A stretch of 10,930 nt of DNA from B120-G9 sp034659895 (GTDB lineage Bacteria; Zixibacteria; MSB-5A5; GN15; FEB-12). The translations under genes and the position numbers were made by a program. The stretch lies in contig JAYEIF010000172.1 of the NCBI GenBank assembly GCA_034659895.1, forward strand, positions 1-10,930, given 5' to 3'. The notes beneath the pieces were generated by a model. It saw nothing but the letters and a program-made list of their open reading frames with translations. It searched no databases and was not told where the DNA came from. This document shows, piece by piece, positions 6,651 through 10,930 of this stretch (within the stretch, counting starts at the first letter, position 1; each line of letters opens with the position of its first letter).

Positions 6651-8124
6651 CATCCGTTGCCCGCTCGAACATGCCGCATCTGATTTTGGCGATAAAACAG
6701 CGATAATCTCTGATAAAGGAACAATCACCTACGAAAAGTATCACCAGTTTGTCGCATCGGCGGCGGAGATGCTTCGACAAAAAGGGATGCAGTCAGGTAA
6801 CAGGATAGCAATTCTGTCTGATAATTGCATTGAATACCCAATTTTACTTATGGCACTTTTTCGTTTGAAAGTGGTGGCCTGTCCTATAAATGTTCGGTGG
6901 CCAATTGAGATGATTTCATCGTATATGACCCGAATTGGGTGTTCACACCTGATTGCCGAGGAACAGTCAATGCATACCGCCTTTCAACTCCGTTCAGAAC
7001 AACTGTCCGCAAGAAAATCTCTGAACGTTCAGGCCCTTGATTCTATTGTCATACTTGAGACTGAAAGTGATACAACCAAATCAAATATCACTTTGAATAC
7101 AAATCAGAATTCAACAATAATTGCTACATCGGGCTCATCTGCAACTCCCAGAGCAGTTATGCATTCGTTTGGCAATCATTACTACAATGCGCTTGGCTCC
7201 AACACAAACATCCGCCTTGATTTCAGTGATCGCTGGCTAATGACGTTGCCGATATACCATGTGGGAGGGTTGGCAATACTGTTCAAGACAATTTTAGCTA
7301 ATGCCGCTATTGTATTTCCGGTTAGAAATAGCAATATTGCCAATGAAATTGAAAGGCACAATGTGTCCCACTGTTCGCTTGTTCCAACACAGCTACACCG
7401 ACTGATGCGGTACAGAACCGGTCTTGAGACTGCTCGACAAATGAAAGCAATTTTAATTGGCGGTGGCGCTGTGTCTAAAGATCTCATTTCTAAAGCAGTT
7501 AATAACGGTCTGCCAATGCATACGACCTATGGCTTAACTGAGATGGCGTCACAAGTAACTACATCTAAGACCGAAGATTCACTGGCAGAGCTGTTGACAT
7601 CAGGGAAACTGTTACCGCATCGGAAACTCAGCATCTCAAATAATGGGGAAATCCTTGTCAAGGGCAATACGCTTTTTAGAGGCTATGTCGATGGTGACAA
7701 TATCACTCTTCCCCTTGATGGGAATGGTTGGTTTCACACTGGCGATTTGGGAACACTTGATAATGATGGTTATCTAACAGTACTGGGGCGTAAGGATAAT
7801 ATGTTTGTATCGGGGGGTGAGAATATCCATCCGGAGCTAATTGAATCTGCCTTATTATCTATCGAGGATATTGAAGAAGCAATAGTGGTGAAAATATCGG
7901 ATGTGGATTTTGGTCATCGACCGGCAGCTTTTGTAAAGTTGCTCCCTGATATTAAACTCAACACAAAAAAACTAAAAGAGAGACTTCGTCTCCATCTGCC
8001 CGGATATATGCTTCCCACCGTTATCTATCCATGGCCGGAAGAAGCAAATAAAAATAGCATAAAACCGAACCGTCAATATCTGACTGCGTTAGCTGAGAAG
8101 ATGCACTCAACTCCATCTACTTGA
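6643..8124 (+). CDS. menE: o-Succinylbenzoate-CoA ligase MenE (ANL adenylating superfamily)
   Basis: Activates o-succinylbenzoate with ATP through an acyl-adenylate, then forms the CoA thioester used by MenB. The protein has 493 residues from this start. The P-loop is ATSGSSATPRA (161-171), TTYGLTEMAS (294-303) is the adenine-binding A5 motif, WFHTGDLG (363-370) holds the ribose-binding aspartate and GRKDNMFVSGGENIHP (382-397) the hinge region. SIKPNR near the C-terminus carries the catalytic lysine (K474). The P-loop has arginine at the position normally lysine and SAT in place of the usual (S/T)TG, a mild departure from consensus. The gene overlaps the end of menC by eight bases and its own 3' end overlaps the convergent thioesterase by eight bases. 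Generic acyl-CoA ligases share these motifs; context decides for MenE. Confidence 0.92.
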   Translation: MPDIRCPLEHAASDFGDKTAIISDKGTITYEKYHQFVASAAEMLRQKGMQSGNRIAILSDNCIEYPILLMALFRLKVVACPINVRWPIEMISSYMTRIGCSHLIAEEQSMHTAFQLRSEQLSARKSLNVQALDSIVILETESDTTKSNITLNTNQNSTIIATSGSSATPRAVMHSFGNHYYNALGSNTNIRLDFSDRWLMTLPIYHVGGLAILFKTILANAAIVFPVRNSNIANEIERHNVSHCSLVPTQLHRLMRYRTGLETARQMKAILIGGGAVSKDLISKAVNNGLPMHTTYGLTEMASQVTTSKTEDSLAELLTSGKLLPHRKLSISNNGEILVKGNTLFRGYVDGDNITLPLDGNGWFHTGDLGTLDNDGYLTVLGRKDNMFVSGGENIHPELIESALLSIEDIEEAIVVKISDVDFGHRPAAFVKLLPDIKLNTKKLKERLRLHLPGYMLPTVIYPWPEEANKNSIKPNRQYLTALAEKMHSTPST

Positions 8125-8536
8125 GTTTCTCGAGTCCCGTCCTTAGTTTTATCGGAAGAGGTATGGGTTCCTTGGTCTCTTTGTCGATAACGACATGAAC
8201 CGTTTTTACCTTAGCTTTAATTTGGTGACTCAATTTTTGAGGTGTGTCCAAATAAGTCAGTTGATACTCCAGTTCAAATGAAGTGCGCCCAATCTTTGAG
8301 GCAGATATAGAAACACTAATACTGTCACCAACATACACCGGCTTATGGAAATCACCCTCGGCGTGAACGATGAGAATCAGGTATGATTCCTCATCTATTA
8401 TCTGGCGGAAATTAAACCCGATGGATTGCATATATTGCTCATAGGCATCATGAGCAATTTTGAAATAATTCCCAAAGAACAAGACACCAGCGGCATCGGT
8501 CTCGTGAAGTCTGACATTGATATCAAGATCATACAT
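8117..8536 (-). CDS. 4HBT-family hotdog acyl-CoA thioesterase, candidate DHNA-CoA thioesterase
   Basis: A 139-residue single-domain hotdog thioesterase. HETDAAGVLFFGNYF (11-25) contains the aspartate (D14) that corresponds to the catalytic Asp of 4-hydroxybenzoyl-CoA thioesterase, and IAHDAYEQY (27-35) follows on the central helix. The same arrangement, an Asp-x-AGV stretch followed by a His-x-Ala-Tyr-Glu helix, is seen in cyanobacterial DHNA-CoA thioesterases and in YbgC-like proteins. Hydrolysis of DHNA-CoA is the only step between MenB and MenA not otherwise covered here, so that role is the favoured inference; a general short-chain acyl-CoA thioesterase remains possible. It lies on the opposite strand, converging on menE with an eight-base overlap, so it is not part of the same transcript. 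The ATG at 8536 is preceded by a weak GAGATGA-type site. Confidence 0.85.
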   Translation of the reverse strand: MYDLDINVRLHETDAAGVLFFGNYFKIAHDAYEQYMQSIGFNFRQIIDEESYLILIVHAEGDFHKPVYVGDSISVSISASKIGRTSFELEYQLTYLDTPQKLSHQIKAKVKTVHVVIDKETKEPIPLPIKLRTGLEKLK

Positions 8537-8591
8537 TTTATCATCTCTAACATATAGGATTTCAGTTTACATACATTCTTTTATGTCTATA

Positions 8592-8620
8592 TTGATCTTC
8601 AAAGTGAAGGATAAGATAAC
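8592..8620 (+). promoter_or_regulatory. Possible sigma-70-type promoter for pepF
   Basis: TTGATC (8592-8597) and GATAAC (8615-8620) each match four of six consensus positions and are separated by exactly 17 bases. They lie in the 113-base AT-rich gap between the divergent thioesterase and pepF starts, 29 bases before the pepF ATG. The thioesterase promoter must lie in the same gap but I cannot point to one. This is a pattern match only. Confidence 0.3.
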
Positions 8621-8649
8621 CGAATCAAATAAACAAGACAGGAGTAATT

Positions 8650-10536
8650 ATGAACCGTACAACCTGCACATCGATTCTTGGACTGTTGATATTGGTTTTT
8701 GCTTTGTTAGTGCCATCTGCGCTGGCGGAGAAAAACGCTGTTCCACAACGGTCTGATATCGATGACCAGTACAAATGGAAACTGGAGGACATCTACCCTA
8801 ATAATGATGCATGGGAAAGTGACTTCGCATACCTTGATTCCAACATCGCTCGGCTTGAGGGTTTCAAGGGACATCTCGGAGATTCCCCTGACAATATGCT
8901 TGCCTGCTTCAAATTGAGGGACAGTCTGGAAGCTATCGAGTGGAAGCTGTATGTCTATGCCTATCTGAAACTGGATCAGGACAATAGGGTAAGCGAATCT
9001 CAGGAAACGGCAGGGAGAATTTCAAGTTTGGGATCACGGATGTCCGCCTATATGTCATATATCAGCCCTGAACTTCTTACTATCAGCGAAGATAGTTTGC
9101 AGTTATGGCTGGCAAACAACTCGGAACTTGACGTATTTCGCCATTATCTTGACGATGAACGCAGGTTAAAAGATCATGTTCTCTCTAAAAAAGAGGAAGA
9201 ATTGCTGGCTATGGCTGGTCAGGTAACATCGGCTCCATCGCGTATCTTCTCCATGACAACCAATGCTGATCTTACATTCGGCACTGTAATTAACGATGAT
9301 GGCGAAGAAATCCAACTGACCAGACAGCGCTACTACAGTATCATGGAAACCGGCAGCCGTCGCCTGCGACACGAAGCCAATCAAGTTTACAATAAAGCCT
9401 ACAAGAAGTATCTTAATACACTGGCGGCAACGTTATCGACTTCGGTTAAGAAAGACAATTTTTATCGTAAGGCACGCGGCTACAACAGTTGTCTTGAAAT
9501 GTCACTAAAGCAAGATAATATCCCTGAGTCTGTATTCAATAGCCTGATAAAAGCTGTAAATGACAACCTCGCTCCACTTCACAAGTTGACTGCGTTGCGT
9601 AAGAAGGTACTCGGTTATGACACCCTCTACACATACGACTTGTCTGTTTCTCTTGTTCCCGAATCGCAACGCGAATATCCCTGGAAAGAAACCAAAGAGA
9701 TTGTCCTTAAGGGCTTGGAACCAATGGGAGAAGAGTATCTCGCAAACTTCAAAACTGGTCTGAATTCACAATGGATTGATGTTTTTGAAACTCAAGGTAA
9801 AGGTTCCGGCGCTTATCAGTGGGGGACTTATCACACGCATCCGTATGTGCTGTTAAATCACAATAAAACTCTTGGCTCGGTGTTCACTTTGGCTCATGAG
9901 ATGGGTCACGCAATGCATTCATTCTATACTCATAAAAACGAGCCATATATCTACGGGGGGAATCCAATTTTCTTAGCTGAAGTTGCCTCGACCTGTAATG
10001 AGGCGTTGTTGATGAAGTACTTGATAGAACACACCACAGACAAAACAGAGAAACTATATTTGTTGAATTATTATATTGAGCAAATTATGGGAACCTTTTA
10101 TACTCAGGTAATGTTCTCCGAGTTTGAGATAGCTGTACACAAGGTAGTTGAAGAAGGCGGGGCGTTATCAGCTGAGCAGATGCGAAAAACCTACCGTGGC
10201 ATATATCAAAAATACTGGGGTCCGGACTTGGTTATCGATTCCATTAATGATATGGGCTGCATGCGCATCAGCCATTTCTACAGTCAGTTCTATGTTTACA
10301 AATATGCTACAAGTTATGCGGCGGCTCAGATGGTATCACAGAAAATACTCGAAGATCCGAGTTATCTTGACACGTACTTGAATTTTCTCTCGACGGGTTC
10401 ATCGAAATACCCTGTAGAGATTCTCAAAGATGCCGGTGTGGATGTTACTTCCTCTGAGCCAGTCGAGCGCACTATCAAGTTGTTCGGTGAGTTAGTTGAC
10501 GAGATGGAAAAACTTCTTAATGAGAGACAAAATTAG
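8650..10536 (+). CDS. pepF: Oligoendopeptidase F, M3B metallopeptidase with an N-terminal signal peptide
   Basis: Zinc peptidase that cleaves short peptides. At 628 residues it is slightly longer than typical PepF (about 600), the excess being an N-terminal signal peptide: a short n-region with one Arg, a hydrophobic run (about 9-22) and an ALA cleavage motif ending near residue 26. No lipobox cysteine is present. SDIDDQYKWKLEDIYP (35-50) is the usual start of the PepF N-terminal domain. The zinc site is HEMGH (416-420, catalytic E417) with third ligand E444 in FLAEVAS. HFYSQFYVYKYATS (542-555) is the conserved substrate-contact helix near the C-terminus. A strong AGGAG site (8640-8644) lies five bases before the ATG, and an intrinsic terminator follows the stop. 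Most characterised PepF proteins are cytosolic; this one is probably exported. It has no evident link to menaquinone synthesis. Confidence 0.94.
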   Translation: MNRTTCTSILGLLILVFALLVPSALAEKNAVPQRSDIDDQYKWKLEDIYPNNDAWESDFAYLDSNIARLEGFKGHLGDSPDNMLACFKLRDSLEAIEWKLYVYAYLKLDQDNRVSESQETAGRISSLGSRMSAYMSYISPELLTISEDSLQLWLANNSELDVFRHYLDDERRLKDHVLSKKEEELLAMAGQVTSAPSRIFSMTTNADLTFGTVINDDGEEIQLTRQRYYSIMETGSRRLRHEANQVYNKAYKKYLNTLAATLSTSVKKDNFYRKARGYNSCLEMSLKQDNIPESVFNSLIKAVNDNLAPLHKLTALRKKVLGYDTLYTYDLSVSLVPESQREYPWKETKEIVLKGLEPMGEEYLANFKTGLNSQWIDVFETQGKGSGAYQWGTYHTHPYVLLNHNKTLGSVFTLAHEMGHAMHSFYTHKNEPYIYGGNPIFLAEVASTCNEALLMKYLIEHTTDKTEKLYLLNYYIEQIMGTFYTQVMFSEFEIAVHKVVEEGGALSAEQMRKTYRGIYQKYWGPDLVIDSINDMGCMRISHFYSQFYVYKYATSYAAAQMVSQKILEDPSYLDTYLNFLSTGSSKYPVEILKDAGVDVTSSEPVERTIKLFGELVDEMEKLLNERQN

Positions 10537-10573
10537 CTGAATTTTTCGAGCATTGGGAAATCTGCTTCTAAAA

Positions 10574-10612
10574 CCGGATTGACAAAAACTTATTTGTCAG
10601 TCCGGCTTTTTT
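10574..10612 (+). terminator. Intrinsic terminator of pepF
   Basis: A 13-base stem (10574-10586 with 10593-10605) starts CCGGATTGACAAA and pairs throughout, with a single T-G wobble. It has a six-base AACTTA loop and is followed directly by C and six T residues. It lies 37 bases after the pepF stop. The T-run is only on the + strand side, so it should act on pepF transcripts. Confidence 0.92.
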
Positions 10613-10736
10613 ATATATGCATGGAGATTTGTCGCATAATGTCATGTCAATCTGCCCTGTAGTTGAGTCCCAATTTCGCAGGGTGAAATCATCTCAGTGG
10701 TTCCACAATTTGATTGAATAAATGTTAGGTTGACAG

Positions 10737-10750
10737 TCCGCCGAGGCGGA
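10737..10750. repeat. Short GC-rich inverted repeat (TCCGCC/GGCGGA)
   Basis: TCCGCC and GGCGGA are perfect inverted copies separated by GA, or equivalently a five-base stem with a CGAG tetraloop. No T-run follows, so it is not a standard terminator. It resembles the second hairpin at 10898-10912 in core sequence. Confidence 0.6.
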
Positions 10751-10774
10751 TAGAGGTTCTGCCGTTCACTGCCG

Positions 10775-10840
10775 GTTTATCTCATCCCGAGCGGAAGTTT
10801 GTTTCATCCCGAGCGGAAGTTTATCTCATCCCGAGCGGAG
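10775..10840. repeat. Three tandem 22-base repeats with core TCATCCCGAGCGGA
   Basis: Three head-to-tail copies with an exact 22-base period lie at 10775-10796, 10797-10818 and 10819-10840. Copies 1 and 3 are identical over the first 21 bases; copy 2 differs from copy 1 at positions 5 and 7. Copy 3 runs on into GTCGAGGGA, so that TCCCGA (10829-10834) can pair with TCGAGGGA (10841-10848) around a GCGGAG loop with one bulged A. Copies 1 and 2 lack that right arm, which suggests that a partial unit was duplicated from the complete one. There are no spacers, so this is not CRISPR. Confidence 0.85.
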
Positions 10841-10897
10841 TCGAGGGACGGACAACACAAGACTACTCGCTACCTGTCCGCTTGATAGGCTGGCGCG

Positions 10898-10912
10898 CCC
10901 GCCAAAGGCGGG
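10898..10912. repeat. Short GC-rich hairpin CCCGCC-AAA-GGCGGG
   Basis: A perfect six-base stem with an AAA loop. GGCGCGCC (10892-10899) overlaps its left edge. It is followed by GAGATTG without a T-run. It shares the CCGCC/GGCGG core with the inverted repeat at 10737-10750, so the two may belong to one dispersed repeat family flanking the tandem repeats. Confidence 0.65.
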
Positions 10913-10930
10913 GAGATTGTGGTACATAAT

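Larger units (their letters stand above)
10613..10930. other. Gene-free tail with repeats and hairpins
   Basis: This stretch of over 300 bases shows no convincing coding region on either strand. Its left part (10613-10730) is AT-rich and unremarkable. From about 10731 it becomes GC-rich and is built from a short hairpin, a 22-base tandem repeat, an AscI-like GGCGCGCC palindrome (10892-10899) and a second hairpin. The pattern looks like dispersed intergenic repeat material rather than a gene or promoter. It runs off the window edge. Confidence 0.6.

Noticed and set aside
6218..6724. 168-residue open frame on the - strand across the menC/menE junction
   Set aside because: Antisense to two confidently identified genes and without recognisable motifs.
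8105..8130. Bidirectional intrinsic terminator between menE and the thioesterase
   Set aside because: The stem is only six base pairs with a ten-base loop and lacks a real T-run on either strand.
8517..8756. 79-residue + strand frame in the thioesterase-pepF gap
   Set aside because: It begins inside the antisense thioesterase start and ends inside pepF in another frame, and has no ribosome binding site. The strong AGGAG site serves the pepF ATG at 8650.
10655..10683. CCCTG/CAGGG inverted repeat after pepF
   Set aside because: A five-base stem with a 19-base loop is expected by chance and has no supporting context.
10775..10840. Possible CRISPR array
   Set aside because: The three repeats are directly adjacent with no spacers, and no cas genes are in the window.

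Overview
This window is dominated by one co-directional block encoding the classical (o-succinylbenzoate) menaquinone pathway, in the order menF-menD-menH-menB-menA-menC-menE on the + strand (left edge to 8124). Convergent to it is a small hotdog-fold thioesterase on the - strand (8117-8536), a good candidate for the DHNA-CoA thioesterase step. Divergent from that gene is a signal-peptide-bearing M3 family oligoendopeptidase F (8650-10536), which ends at a strong intrinsic terminator. The last ~320 bases hold no gene but carry a three-copy 22-bp tandem repeat and GC-rich hairpins.

Pathway logic: MenF turns chorismate into isochorismate. MenD adds a succinyl semialdehyde unit from 2-oxoglutarate, MenH eliminates pyruvate to give SHCHC, MenC dehydrates it to o-succinylbenzoate, and MenE makes the CoA thioester. 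MenB closes the ring to DHNA-CoA, a thioesterase releases DHNA, and MenA prenylates it in the membrane. Only the final methylation (MenG/UbiE) and polyprenyl diphosphate supply are not seen here. The genes are packed with gaps of 1, 6, 14 and 50 bases, then overlaps at menA/menC and menC/menE. No internal terminator is visible, so one polycistronic unit with translational coupling is likely. Its promoter lies left of the window.

The main anomaly is in menF. Recognisable MenF sequence runs in a single frame from base 2 to 1183, but an in-frame TAA at 101-103 interrupts it. An adjacent frame is open across the stop and reads a plausible helix, so either a true nonsense mutation or a pair of compensating indels (real or assembly error) could explain it.

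Organism: a menaquinone-respiring bacterium with moderate GC (roughly mid-40s % by eye), frequent GTG/TTG starts and an exported PepF. The intergenic repeats (CATCCCGAGCGGAGTCGAGGGA-like units and CCGCC/GGCGG hairpins) are of a kind I associate with uncultivated lineages, possibly of the FCB group. That placement is a weak guess. I find no mobile element, CRISPR array, RNA gene or clearly novel system. The window is mostly core metabolism with a few details worth checking.
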